This document shows, piece by piece, positions 38,006-46,717 of a stretch of 64,000 nt of DNA. Within the stretch, counting starts at the first letter, position 1; each line of letters begins with the position of its first letter. The position numbers were made by a program, and so were the translations under genes. The stretch comes from Sphingobium sp. JS3065 (GTDB lineage: Bacteria; Pseudomonadota; Alphaproteobacteria; Sphingomonadales; Sphingomonadaceae): positions 2,604,001-2,668,000 of the forward strand of contig NZ_CP102664.1 of the NCBI RefSeq assembly GCF_026427355.1. The letters are read 5' to 3'. The notes beneath the pieces were generated by a model. The model had not been told where the DNA came from and searched no databases. It saw only the letters and a program-made list of their open reading frames with translations.

Positions 38006-39448
38006 ATGACCGATGCCGCTCCCCAGTTCACCGATGCCCGTGGCCTGCTTTATCGCCCCGGCCTGCTCGATCCCGACGGCGCCCGCCGCCTGACCGCCGA
38101 GGCGCTGAAAAGCTGCGACGATGGCGAGCTTTATCTGCAATATCGGGCGAGCGAGAGTTTCGGATTCGACGATGGGCGTCTGAAGACCGCCGATTATTCG
38201 ACCGACGCGGGTTTCGGCCTGCGCGGCGTGTCGGGCGAGATGACCGGCTTCGCCCATGCCAACGACATCAGCGAAGCGGCGATCCGCCGCGCCGCCGAGA
38301 CGCTGACGCTGCTCGATCCGGCCAAGGGCCAGCCCGCGCCGCCGCCGCAGCACACCAACCGCCATCTCTACACCGACGTCAATCCGCTGGAGATCGTGCC
38401 CTTTGCCGAGAAGGTGACGCTGTGCGCGGCCATCGACGCCGCCGCCCGCGCCCGCGATCCGCGTGTGGCGCAGGTGTCGGTGAGCCTGGCGGGAAGCTGG
38501 TCGGTGGTGGAGATCGTGCGCGCAGACGGCTTCACCGCGACCGACATCCGCCCGCTGGTGCGGCTCAACATCTCCGTCATCCTGGAGGAGAATGGCCGTC
38601 GCGAGACGGGCGTGTTCGGGATTGGCGGGCGCTATCTCTACGATGAGGTGATGGACCCGGCGATCTGGAACCGAGCCATCGACGAAGCGCTGGCGCAGGC
38701 GCGGGTCAATCTGCGCTCCGTGGCCGCGCCCGCGGGCGAGATGACCGTGCTGCTGGGGCCGGGCTGGCCCGGCGTGCTGGTGCATGAGGCCATTGGGCAC
38801 GGCCTGGAGGGCGACTTCAACCGCAAGGGCACCAGCGCCTTTTCAGGCCGCGTGGGTCAGCGGGTCGCGGCGTCGGGCGTCACGGTGGTCGATGACGGAT
38901 CGATCATGAGCCGTCGCGGCTCGCTCTCCATCGATGACGAGGGCACGCCGACGAGGGAAAATGTGCTGATCGAGGACGGCATCCTCAAGGGCTATATGCA
39001 GGACCGGCTGAACGCCCGGCTGATGGGCGTGGAGCCGACCGGGAACGGCCGCCGCGAAAGCTATGCCCATGCGCCGATGCCGCGCATGACCAACACCTTC
39101 ATCAAGGGCGGGAATGACGATCCGGAAGAGCTTCTGTCCCGCATGAAGACGGGCATTTTCGCGAAAAGCTTCGGCGGCGGGCAGGTCGACATCGTGTCGG
39201 GCAAGTTCGTCTTTTCCTGTACCGAGGCGTATAAGGTCGAGAATGGCAAGCTGGGCGATCCGATCAAGGGCGCGACGCTGATCGGCGATGGGCCGACGGC
39301 GCTGACCAAGGTGATCGGCATCGGCAACGACTGGGCGCTGGACGAAGGCATCGGCATGTGCGGCAAGGGCGGACAGAGCGTGCCCGCGGGCGTGGGCCAG
39401 CCGACGCTGCTGATGGAGGGCCTTACGGTTGGCGGTACGGCGACCTGA
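38006..39448 (+). CDS. tldD: TldD metalloprotease
   Basis: TldD and its partner TldE (PmbA) form a zinc-dependent protease that unfolds and degrades peptides and matures microcin B17 in Escherichia coli. The 480-residue protein starts at 38006 (AGG five bases before) and shows the metal motif HEAIGHGLEGD near residue 256, the N-terminal DGRLKTADYSTDAGFGLRGV and C-terminal GGQVDIVSGKFVFSCTEAY. The third ligand Cys is in the FSCTEA segment. tldE is not in the window. Confidence 0.95.
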   Translation: MTDAAPQFTDARGLLYRPGLLDPDGARRLTAEALKSCDDGELYLQYRASESFGFDDGRLKTADYSTDAGFGLRGVSGEMTGFAHANDISEAAIRRAAETLTLLDPAKGQPAPPPQHTNRHLYTDVNPLEIVPFAEKVTLCAAIDAAARARDPRVAQVSVSLAGSWSVVEIVRADGFTATDIRPLVRLNISVILEENGRRETGVFGIGGRYLYDEVMDPAIWNRAIDEALAQARVNLRSVAAPAGEMTVLLGPGWPGVLVHEAIGHGLEGDFNRKGTSAFSGRVGQRVAASGVTVVDDGSIMSRRGSLSIDDEGTPTRENVLIEDGILKGYMQDRLNARLMGVEPTGNGRRESYAHAPMPRMTNTFIKGGNDDPEELLSRMKTGIFAKSFGGGQVDIVSGKFVFSCTEAYKVENGKLGDPIKGATLIGDGPTALTKVIGIGNDWALDEGIGMCGKGGQSVPAGVGQPTLLMEGLTVGGTAT

Positions 39449-39460
39449 GCCACTTACGCC

Positions 39461-40078
39461 ATGGGCGGAGGAACCAGCGCCACGGTCCGTCTTTATCCCT
39501 TCATGAACATGTTGACCGACAGCCATGATGCGGTGACCGCGGACTGGGCGGCCGCCTTGCTGGATTTCTGGTTCAACCAGACCGGCGAGCAGGGCTGGTG
39601 GAGTCACGACCCGGCGTTCGACCGGACGTGCCAGGCGCGCTTCCGGACCTTGTGGGAGGAAAAGCGCCTGTTGCCCGCCGAAGCGTTTCTGGATCGCGCC
39701 GACGACGCGCTGGCCGCTGTACTGCTGTTCGACCAGTTGCCGCGCAACATGTTCCGGGGTTCGGCGACCGCATTTTCCACCGATCCGCTGGCCCGCGACG
39801 TGGCGCGCGGGGCGATCGCCCATGGTTATGACATACAGATTGGCGGCGCGGGGCGGCTGTTCTTCTATATTCCCTTTCAGCATAGCGAAGCGATGGAGGA
39901 TCAGAAATTGTCGCTCAGCCTTTTCGCAGGGGCGGGCGACGCGCAATCGCTGGCCTTCGCGCGGGAACATCATGCCGTGATCGAGCGCTTTGGCCGCTTT
40001 CCCCATCGCAACGCCGTGCTGGGGCGTCCCACCCTGCCCGAGGAGGCCGAGGCTGCGGCGCGGGGCGCGGGCTGGTAG
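39461..40078 (+). CDS. DUF924 family protein
   Basis: The 205-residue protein belongs to the DUF924 all-helical family: LLDFWFNQTGEQGWWSHDPA, FDRTCQARFRTLWEE, VLLFDQLPRNMFRGSATAFS and YIPFQHSEAMEDQKLS. Fold predictions relate such proteins to TPR-like repeats; the function is unknown. The first 14-16 residues are not part of the family core, so the ATG at 39503 or 39509 may be the true start. It follows tldD by 12 bases and is probably co-transcribed. Confidence 0.85.
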   Translation: MGGGTSATVRLYPFMNMLTDSHDAVTADWAAALLDFWFNQTGEQGWWSHDPAFDRTCQARFRTLWEEKRLLPAEAFLDRADDALAAVLLFDQLPRNMFRGSATAFSTDPLARDVARGAIAHGYDIQIGGAGRLFFYIPFQHSEAMEDQKLSLSLFAGAGDAQSLAFAREHHAVIERFGRFPHRNAVLGRPTLPEEAEAAARGAGW

Positions 40079-40178
40079 GCTGCTCAATTTTTAGGCAGAT
40101 GGCGTTCCGTGCCTGTTTTTTCGGCGGCGTCTTTTGACCCACCGCATCGGAACCCCGCATTAACCCGCCTTTTACGAA

Positions 40179-40195
40179 TTGGCACGCCTCTTGCT
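40179..40195 (+). promoter_or_regulatory. Sigma-54 promoter of glnK-amtB
   Basis: TTGGCACGCCTCTTGCT fits the sigma-54 consensus TTGGCACG-N4-TTGCW, with GG (40181-40182) and GC (40193-40194) ten bases apart. It lies 36 bases before glnK, right for a short leader. rpoN is in the same window. I do not see a clear NtrC-binding pair upstream, but it could overlap the end of the preceding gene. Confidence 0.88.
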
Positions 40196-40197
40196 GA

Positions 40198-40569
<372 letters not shown>

Positions 40570-40582
40570 GAAGGGGGAATTG

Positions 40583-42007
40583 ATGACCTTTTCCAAGAAG
40601 CTTTGCGGCGCGATGGGGGCAGTCGGCCTGTCCCTGCTCGCAGCCGCACCGGCGCTGGCCGCGCCGATCAAGGGACCGGACGCCGCCGCCATGGCGGCCA
40701 TGGTCAACAAGGGCGACGTCGCCTGGATGCTGGTTTCGGCCGCGCTGGTGCTGATGATGTCGGTGCCGGGCCTGGCCCTGTTCTACGGCGGCCTGGTCCG
40801 TACCAAGAACATGCTGAGCATCCTGATGCAGGTGTTCATGATCGTTTCCGTCGCCGGCCTGGTCTGGTGCTGCTGGGGCTATTCCATCGCCTTCACGTCG
40901 GGCGGCTCGAACCCGTTCTTCGGCGGCCTGTCCAAGGCCTTCCTGATGGGCGTCGACGGCACGACCTATGGCGCGACGTTCAGCAACAACGTCTATCTGC
41001 CCGAATTCGTGTTCGTGGTCTTCCAGATGACCTTCGCCATGATCACCCCGGCGCTGATCGTCGGCGCCTTCGCGGAGCGTGTGAAATTCTCTTCGCTGAT
41101 CGTGTTCGTCGTGCTGTGGCTGACCGTGATCTATTTCCCGATGGCCCACATGGTCTGGTATTGGGCCGGCCCGGACTTCCTGGTCGATGCGCCTACCGAC
41201 TATGGCCTGCTCTGGGGCTGGGGCGCGCTCGACTTCGCGGGCGGCACCGTGGTGCACATCAACGCCGGTATCGCCGGTCTGGTGGGCGCGTTGATGATCG
41301 GCAAGCGCGTCGGCTTCCCCAAGGAACCCATGCCGCCGCACTCGCTGACCATGACCATGATCGGCGCCAGCCTGCTGTGGGTCGGCTGGTTCGGCTTCAA
41401 CGCCGGTTCCAACCTGGAAGCCAATGCCGTCACCGGCGTCGCCTTCATCAACACCATGGTCGCCACCTGCGCGGCGGCGGTGAGCTGGTCGCTGGTCGAA
41501 CAGGTCCACCATGGCAAGGCTTCGCTGCTGGGCGCCGTCACCGGTGCGGTGGCTGGTCTGGTCGCGATCACCCCGGCTGCGGGCTTCGCGGCTCCGATGA
41601 CCTCGATCGCGCTCGGCTTCATCGTCTCCCCGATATGCTACATCTTCGTGGCGTTCGTGAAGGGCAAGGTCGGCTATGACGACAGCCTGGACGTGTTTGG
41701 CGTGCACTGCATCGGCGGGATCGTCGGCGCCATCGCGACCGGCATCGTCGCGGCTCCGTCGCTGGGCGGCCAGGGCGTGTTCGACTACACCGTCTTCCCT
41801 GCGGCCTTCCATCCGGAAGCCTACAGCATCCCGACCCAGGTCTGGATCCAGGTCAAGGCGGTGGTCTTCACCCTGCTCTTCTCCGGCATCGGCAGCGCGA
41901 TCCTCTACTTCATCATCGACAAGACCCTGGGTCTGCGTCCGAGCAAGGAAGCCGAAATGGAAGGTCTCGACCTCTCCAGCCACGGCGAACGCGCTTACAA
42001 CTACTGA
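40583..42007 (+). CDS. amtB: Ammonium transporter AmtB
   Basis: The 474-residue protein has a signal peptide (KKLCGAMGAVGLSLLAAAPA), typical of proteobacterial AmtB, then 11 hydrophobic segments. Conserved features include ALVLMMSVPGLALFYGGLVR, the first pore His in VVHINAGIAGLVGAL, the second His in DVFGVHCIGGIVG and WVGWFGFNAGS. It carries ammonium into the cell under nitrogen limitation. It follows glnK after 13 bases with RBS AAGGGGG, and a strong terminator lies behind it, so glnK-amtB is a two-gene unit under sigma-54 control. Confidence 0.96.
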   Translation: MTFSKKLCGAMGAVGLSLLAAAPALAAPIKGPDAAAMAAMVNKGDVAWMLVSAALVLMMSVPGLALFYGGLVRTKNMLSILMQVFMIVSVAGLVWCCWGYSIAFTSGGSNPFFGGLSKAFLMGVDGTTYGATFSNNVYLPEFVFVVFQMTFAMITPALIVGAFAERVKFSSLIVFVVLWLTVIYFPMAHMVWYWAGPDFLVDAPTDYGLLWGWGALDFAGGTVVHINAGIAGLVGALMIGKRVGFPKEPMPPHSLTMTMIGASLLWVGWFGFNAGSNLEANAVTGVAFINTMVATCAAAVSWSLVEQVHHGKASLLGAVTGAVAGLVAITPAAGFAAPMTSIALGFIVSPICYIFVAFVKGKVGYDDSLDVFGVHCIGGIVGAIATGIVAAPSLGGQGVFDYTVFPAAFHPEAYSIPTQVWIQVKAVVFTLLFSGIGSAILYFIIDKTLGLRPSKEAEMEGLDLSSHGERAYNY

Positions 42008-42074
42008 GATTGGCAGGGCGGGCCGGAAAGAACGGCCCGTCCGCCTCACCTTGTTCCTCCTGCGAACATGCCTC

Positions 42075-42107
42075 GGGACCGGTACGAAAGTATCGGTCCC
42101 TTTTTTT
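42075..42107 (+). terminator. Rho-independent terminator of glnK-amtB
   Basis: GGGACCGGTAC-GAAA-GTATCGGTCCC followed by seven T: an 11-pair stem with a GAAA tetraloop (one mismatch). It lies 68 bases behind the amtB stop and just before the convergent end of crtB at 42109. Confidence 0.93.
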
Positions 42108-42108
42108 G

Positions 42109-43068
42109 TCAGTCGCGGGGACGGGTCCAGAGCCTGTTCGGGCGCGGCGTTCCGGCGGGCCAGCGGCTGGCGCGGCCTGGAATCTGGAGGCCTGCGCTGA
42201 CGACCCAGCGGATCTTGTCGCTCTTCGCGGTGGCGACGCGGTGGTCCCAGGCATGTTCGCCCCGGCGGGCGACTTCGCGGGCGATGTCGCCATAGATGCC
42301 CGCGGCGGCCAGCACCGCCCAGGCGGCGCGCGGCGGCAGGGCGCCGGTGCCGTGGCGGGCGCTTTCCTCATAGGCGGCGGCCATGTCGGCCAGACGGCGG
42401 GCCAGGATCGCCAGGCGCGGGCGGACCCAGGGCTTCATATGCTCGCCCGGCGGGATGTCCATTTCGACCAGCCATTCCTCCGGCAGGTAGCAGCGGTCGG
42501 CGGCTTCATCCTCGCTGATGTCGCGGGCGATATTGGCGAGTTGGAAGGCGAGGCCCAGGTCGCAGGCACGGTCCAGCGTGGCTTCGTCATCGGGGTCGAC
42601 GCCCATCAGGATCGCCATCATGCAGCCGACCGTGCCCGCGACATGATAGCAATAGCGCAGCATGTCCGCTGCGCTGCGGGGGCGCCATTCGCGGGCGTCC
42701 AGGGCGAAGCCTTCGATCAGGTCATGGGCGTAGCGTTCCGGGATCGCGCATTCGCGCATGACCAGGCCGAAGCCGTCGAAGGCCGGATCGCCTGTGGGTT
42801 CGCCCCGAAGCGCGGCAGCGGTGAGGACGCGAATGGAGGACAGGCGCGCCTGACCGTCAGCCACACCGCGCATCGTGCCGCCATGGTCCTGCCCGTCCGC
42901 TATGTCGTCGCATTTGCGGCACCAGGCGTAGAGCAGCCAGGCCCGTTCGCGGGTCTGGCGGTCGAAGAGTTTGGAGGCAAGGGCAAAGGATTTGGAGCCG
43001 CGAGCGATGCTCTCGCGGGCCTGGGCGATGAGGGTTGCGCGGTCGGGAAAAGAAGAGGAAGAGGGCAC
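42109..43068 (-). CDS. crtB: Phytoene synthase
   Basis: CrtB condenses two geranylgeranyl diphosphates to phytoene, the first committed carotenoid step. The 319-residue protein carries squalene/phytoene synthase motifs: SKSFALASKLF, the first Asp-rich motif CRKCDDIAD (about residue 55), and the second, LANIARDISEDEAADRCYLP (about 180), where most relatives have DVGED. It is the last gene of the minus-strand crt cluster, 55 bases behind the LOG gene, and converges on the amtB terminator. Confidence 0.95.
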   Translation of the reverse strand: MPSSSSFPDRATLIAQARESIARGSKSFALASKLFDRQTRERAWLLYAWCRKCDDIADGQDHGGTMRGVADGQARLSSIRVLTAAALRGEPTGDPAFDGFGLVMRECAIPERYAHDLIEGFALDAREWRPRSAADMLRYCYHVAGTVGCMMAILMGVDPDDEATLDRACDLGLAFQLANIARDISEDEAADRCYLPEEWLVEMDIPPGEHMKPWVRPRLAILARRLADMAAAYEESARHGTGALPPRAAWAVLAAAGIYGDIAREVARRGEHAWDHRVATAKSDKIRWVVSAGLQIPGRASRWPAGTPRPNRLWTRPRD

Positions 43069-43123
43069 ATTGCTGACATGCCCTCCCCCGACCCCTCCCG
43101 CAAGCGGGAGGAGAGCGAAAAAG

Positions 43124-43705
43124 TCAGAGGCGGTCCGCCTTCATCGCGAAGATGGTTTCGTGGGGCTGATAGGCCGCCATCCTGTCGAGCAGGGCTTCGA
43201 TGGCGTTGGCGTGGATCAGGATATTGGCGTGCTGGGCGCGGATGAAGCCAGCCTCCACCATATGCTGGTTGAAGGCGATGAGCTGGTCGTAGAAACCCGC
43301 GACGTTGAGCAGGCCGACCGGCTTCTGGTGATAGCCAAGCTGCGCCCAACTGATCGCTTCCCATAATTCGTCCATCGTGCCGACGCCGCCCGGCAGGGTG
43401 ACGAAGCCGTCGGACAGGTCGGTGAACAGTTGCTTGCGCTGGTGCATCGTCTGGACGACGTGCAGTTCCGTGCAGCCGCGATGGGCGACTTCGGCGCCGA
43501 CCAGCGCTTCGGGGATGATGCCGATCACTTCGCCGCCCGCTTCCAGCGCCGCGTCGGCCACCGCGCCCATCAGGCCAAGGCGGCCGCCGCCATAGACGAC
43601 GCCGATGCCGCGCTGGGCCAGGGTGCGCCCGACATGGCGGGCGGATTCGACATAGGCGGGGTCCGCCGGGGTGGCCGAGCCGCAATAGACAGCCAGTCTC
43701 TTCAT
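43124..43705 (-). CDS. LOG family protein (TIGR00730 Rossmann fold)
   Basis: The 193-residue protein has the LOG signatures GGGRLGLMGAVADAAL and PGGVGTMDELWEAISWAQLG. Members hydrolyse cytokinin riboside monophosphates or other nucleoside monophosphates to the free base and ribose phosphate. It starts 6 bases after crtI, so it is translated within the carotenoid operon, although it has no known part in carotenoid synthesis. The length and the Arg/Glu active-site residues are normal, so it should be active. Confidence 0.92.
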   Translation of the reverse strand: MKRLAVYCGSATPADPAYVESARHVGRTLAQRGIGVVYGGGRLGLMGAVADAALEAGGEVIGIIPEALVGAEVAHRGCTELHVVQTMHQRKQLFTDLSDGFVTLPGGVGTMDELWEAISWAQLGYHQKPVGLLNVAGFYDQLIAFNQHMVEAGFIRAQHANILIHANAIEALLDRMAAYQPHETIFAMKADRL

Positions 43706-43711
43706 CTTTCC

Positions 43712-45193
43712 CTACACCAGATCTTCCAGCATCAACGCGGCGGTCGCCTTCGCGCTGCCGACCACGCCGGGGATGCCTGCGCCCGGATGCGTGCCCGCCC
43801 CCACCAGATAGAGGTTGGGAATGACGTCGTCGCGATTATGGGCGCGGAACCAGGCGCTTTGGGTGAGCAGCGGCGCCAGGCTGAAGGCGCTGCCGAGATG
43901 GGCCGACAAATCCTGGCGGAAATCGGGCGGGGCGTAGTGAAACTGCGTCACGATGCGCGATCGGATGTCGGGGATCAGGCGATGCTGGATTTCGTCCAGT
44001 ATGCGTTCGGCATAGACCGGCCCGAACCGTTCCCAGTCGATCGGCAGCTTGCCCAGATGCGGCACCGGGGCGAGCGCGTAGAAGGTCGAATGGCCGTCCG
44101 GCGCCATGCCGGGATCGGTGACGGTCGGGTGGTGCAGATAGAGCGAGAAATCCTGCGGCAGCACGCCATAATCGTAAATGTCGGTCAGCAGCCCCCTATA
44201 GCGCGGGCCGAACAGGATCATATGGTGCGGGATGCCCGGCCAGCTTCCCTTGATGCCGAAATGCAGCACGAACAGGCTGGGCGACCAGCGTTTGCGGGAA
44301 AGCTTTTCCGCCTGTTTCTGGCCACGCGGATGGTGGCCGATCAGGTCGCGATAGCTGTGCATCAGGTCGGCGTTGGAGGCGACGGCGTCCGCCTCCCCCC
44401 GCCAGCCCGAAGCGGTGCGCACGGCGACGGCGCGGTCGCCATAGGTTTCGATCCTGGTCACCGGATCGGCCAGGCGCAGCGTGCCGCCCAGACGTTCGAA
44501 ATGCGTCGCCATCGCCTGGACGAGGCGGTTGGTGCCGCCCTTCGCGAACCAGACGCCGCCATCCTTCTCCAGCTTGTGGATCAGGGCGTAGATCGAACTG
44601 GTCTGCATCGGATTGCCGCCGACCAGCAACGTGTGGAAGGAAAGCGCCTGGCGCAGCTTCTCATTCTTCACATGGGAAGAGACGACCGAATAGACGGACC
44701 GCCACGCCTGATGCTTCATCAACGCCGGGGCGGCGCGCACCATCGAGGCGAAGTCGAGAAAGGCGACCGAGCCGAGCTTGCGATACCCCTCCTGATACAC
44801 GCCGTCGGCATAGTCCAGGAAGCTCTCATAGCCCGCCACATCTTCCGGGTTGAGCTTGGCGATCTCGGCGCGGAGGGCGGTTTCGTCGTTGGAATAGTCG
44901 AAATTCGTGCCGTCGCCCCAGTTGAGCCGGTAAAAGGGGGAGACGGGGATGAGGGTGACATCCTCCGCCATGTCGTGGCCGGACAGGCGCCACAGTTCGC
45001 CCAGGCAATCCGGGTCGGTGATGACGGTCGGTCCGGCGTCGAAGACGAAGCCGTCCTTTTCCCACATATAGGCGCGTCCGCCCGGCCGGTCCCGCGCCTC
45101 GACCAGCGTGGTGTCGATTCCGGCGGATTGCAGGCGGATGGCGAGCGCGAGGCCGCCAAAGCCCGCGCCGATGACGATCGCTTTCCGGTTCAT
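43712..45193 (-). CDS. crtI: Phytoene desaturase
   Basis: CrtI is an FAD-dependent desaturase and isomerase that converts phytoene to lycopene in steps. The 493-residue protein has the N-terminal dinucleotide-binding motif VIGAGFGGLALAIRL, followed by RPGGRAYMWEKDGFVFDAGP, and the bacterial-type C-terminal signature HPGAGIPGVVGSAKATA. The product length fits the family. crtY ends 10 bases before it and the LOG gene starts 6 bases after, so the genes form one transcript. Confidence 0.97.
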   Translation of the reverse strand: MNRKAIVIGAGFGGLALAIRLQSAGIDTTLVEARDRPGGRAYMWEKDGFVFDAGPTVITDPDCLGELWRLSGHDMAEDVTLIPVSPFYRLNWGDGTNFDYSNDETALRAEIAKLNPEDVAGYESFLDYADGVYQEGYRKLGSVAFLDFASMVRAAPALMKHQAWRSVYSVVSSHVKNEKLRQALSFHTLLVGGNPMQTSSIYALIHKLEKDGGVWFAKGGTNRLVQAMATHFERLGGTLRLADPVTRIETYGDRAVAVRTASGWRGEADAVASNADLMHSYRDLIGHHPRGQKQAEKLSRKRWSPSLFVLHFGIKGSWPGIPHHMILFGPRYRGLLTDIYDYGVLPQDFSLYLHHPTVTDPGMAPDGHSTFYALAPVPHLGKLPIDWERFGPVYAERILDEIQHRLIPDIRSRIVTQFHYAPPDFRQDLSAHLGSAFSLAPLLTQSAWFRAHNRDDVIPNLYLVGAGTHPGAGIPGVVGSAKATAALMLEDLV

Positions 45194-45203
45194 CGCGGCC
45201 TGT

Positions 45204-46367
45204 TCATCGGGCGGGTGGGCTCAACAATGTTCGCATGGCGTCCCTTATGGGCACGGGGGGCCGCCCGCACAAGATGCGGATGCGATCCCCCAGCGTCGAG
45301 CGCCCGGCATAGAAGCGCCCGATCAGCGCAGGGCCAAGCCGATAGAAACGCTCGAAGATGCGCCAGCGCTGTGCGGGCCGGGCCGCGCCGAACAGCATGC
45401 GGCCGAGCAGCCGGTAATAGCGCCCCTGCCGCCAGTGGATGGCGGCCCATTCGCGCGTCACATGCGCCAGCAGGCGGCCCTCCATCGGCCATTCGTCCGC
45501 CAGGCGCAGCGCGAAGCGCACCGCGTCGGGCAGGGAATAGCCGGTCATGGGCTGGAACATCGCGGCCCTCACCCCCGTCCGCGCCACAGCGTCCGCATCC
45601 AGCCAGAAACGGTCGAAATCGCCGCCATGGACGACCGGCAGGACGCCGCTTTCGCTGTGGACGACCCCCTCGACCTGCCAGCCCCGCGCCTGTGCATAGG
45701 CGGCGATCCGGGCTTCCAATGCGGGGATGTCGAGGTCCGGCGTGTCGCTGTAATAGGTATCCTCGACGAAGAGGGTGCGGTCGTCCCAGGGCAGCAGATA
45801 GACGAAGCGATAGCCGTCCAGTTGATCGACGGTGGCGTCCATGATGACCGGGCGGGTCAGGCCGTGCGGGGCGCGCAGGCGCAGCGTCTGGCCGACGAAT
45901 TTCTGCCAGCCGCAGCGCAGGGCGGACAGATCGCCCCCTCCCCTGGCGTCGAGCACCGCCCTGGCGCGGATGATGCGGCCGTCGGACAGGGTGACGGCGG
46001 TGGGCGTCAATTCGGCGGCCTGCGCGCCGGTCAGCACGGCGTCGCCCAGCACCTGGCGGACATGGGCGTCGAGGCGCGTCGAGGTGATGCTGTTATAGGG
46101 CATGGCAAGTCGACGGCTGTGACCGGGGAAGCGAACCTCATAGCCTTCGGCCCAGCGATGGGCGATCAGCGGGTCGACAAGCCAGCGATCCCCGGCATCC
46201 ACATCGCTGTCGAAAAAGGACCAGATATGATTGCCGCCCAGCGTGTCGCCGCTTTCCAGCAGCAGCAGCGCCGCGTCGGGATGGCGCGCCGCGAAGGCAA
46301 GCGCCGTCAGGCTGCCGGCCAGGCCGCCGCCCACTATCGCCAGATCGAAATCGGTCATGGTCGCCAT
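45204..46367 (-). CDS. crtY: Lycopene beta-cyclase
   Basis: CrtY closes beta-ionone rings on lycopene to give beta-carotene. From the ATG at 46367 (AAGGA upstream) the 387-residue protein shows the flavin-binding start FDLAIVGGGLAGSLTALAFA, the GGNHIWSFFDSDVD segment of CrtY, YRFVYLLPWDDRTLFVEDTY and FQPMTGYSLPDAVRFALRLA. It heads the crtY-crtI-LOG-crtB operon. Only 75 bases separate it from the divergent dmeR start, and a metal-type operator lies in this gap. Confidence 0.95.
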   Translation of the reverse strand: MATMTDFDLAIVGGGLAGSLTALAFAARHPDAALLLLESGDTLGGNHIWSFFDSDVDAGDRWLVDPLIAHRWAEGYEVRFPGHSRRLAMPYNSITSTRLDAHVRQVLGDAVLTGAQAAELTPTAVTLSDGRIIRARAVLDARGGGDLSALRCGWQKFVGQTLRLRAPHGLTRPVIMDATVDQLDGYRFVYLLPWDDRTLFVEDTYYSDTPDLDIPALEARIAAYAQARGWQVEGVVHSESGVLPVVHGGDFDRFWLDADAVARTGVRAAMFQPMTGYSLPDAVRFALRLADEWPMEGRLLAHVTREWAAIHWRQGRYYRLLGRMLFGAARPAQRWRIFERFYRLGPALIGRFYAGRSTLGDRIRILCGRPPVPIRDAMRTLLSPPAR

Positions 46368-46422
46368 CGCATCCTTGTTAGAGCGCATGCGGGGAAATGC
46401 ACGGATTGATTTCCGGCCCATT

Positions 46423-46444
46423 ATAGGGTAGGGGGGTATCCTAT
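46423..46444. promoter_or_regulatory. G-tract operator for the RcnR/CsoR-type regulator
   Basis: ATAGG-GTAGGGGGGTAT-CCTAT is an inverted repeat of TA-rich ends around a run of six G, the layout of RcnR and DmeR operators. It overlaps the dmeR start codon, suggesting autoregulation, and it sits 56 bases from the crtY start. Confidence 0.75.
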
Positions 46445-46715
46445 GCATATCGTGGCGGACCGGGACAAGCTGTTGGCGCGGGTGCGGCGCATCGCCGGGC
46501 AGATCGGCGCCGTCGAACGGCAATTGTCGGGCGATGCGGGCTGTTCGGAAACGCTGCAACTGGTCGCGTCCGTCCGGGGGGCCGTGGGCAGCCTGATGGA
46601 AGAATTGATCGAGCAGCATATGCGGGAACATGTCGCCCGCCCGGATATCAGCGACGAAACGCGACAGGCCGCGGCGGAGGAAATGCTGGCGCTGATCCGG
46701 CGCTACGGGAAGTGA
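46443..46715 (+). CDS. dmeR: Metal-sensing repressor of the RcnR/CsoR family
   Basis: The 90-residue all-helical protein matches the family: DKLLARVRRIAGQIGAVERQ, CSETLQLVASVRGAVGSLME and EQHMREHV. His2, Cys34, His59 and His63 correspond to the Ni/Co ligand set of RcnR (His3, Cys35, His60, His64), which argues against a Cu(I) CsoR or a formaldehyde FrmR. It is followed directly by a CDF exporter, the dmeRF arrangement. Metal binding should release it from the G-tract operator and turn on the exporter. The metal (Co or Ni) is inferred. Confidence 0.85.
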   Translation: MHIVADRDKLLARVRRIAGQIGAVERQLSGDAGCSETLQLVASVRGAVGSLMEELIEQHMREHVARPDISDETRQAAAEEMLALIRRYGK

Positions 46716-46717
46716 GC

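Noticed and set aside
43072..43122. Terminator between the LOG gene and crtB
   Set aside because: CCCTCCCGCAAGCGGGAGG forms a hairpin, but no T-run follows on the minus strand and the genes are in one operon; it is more likely one of the intergenic repeats.
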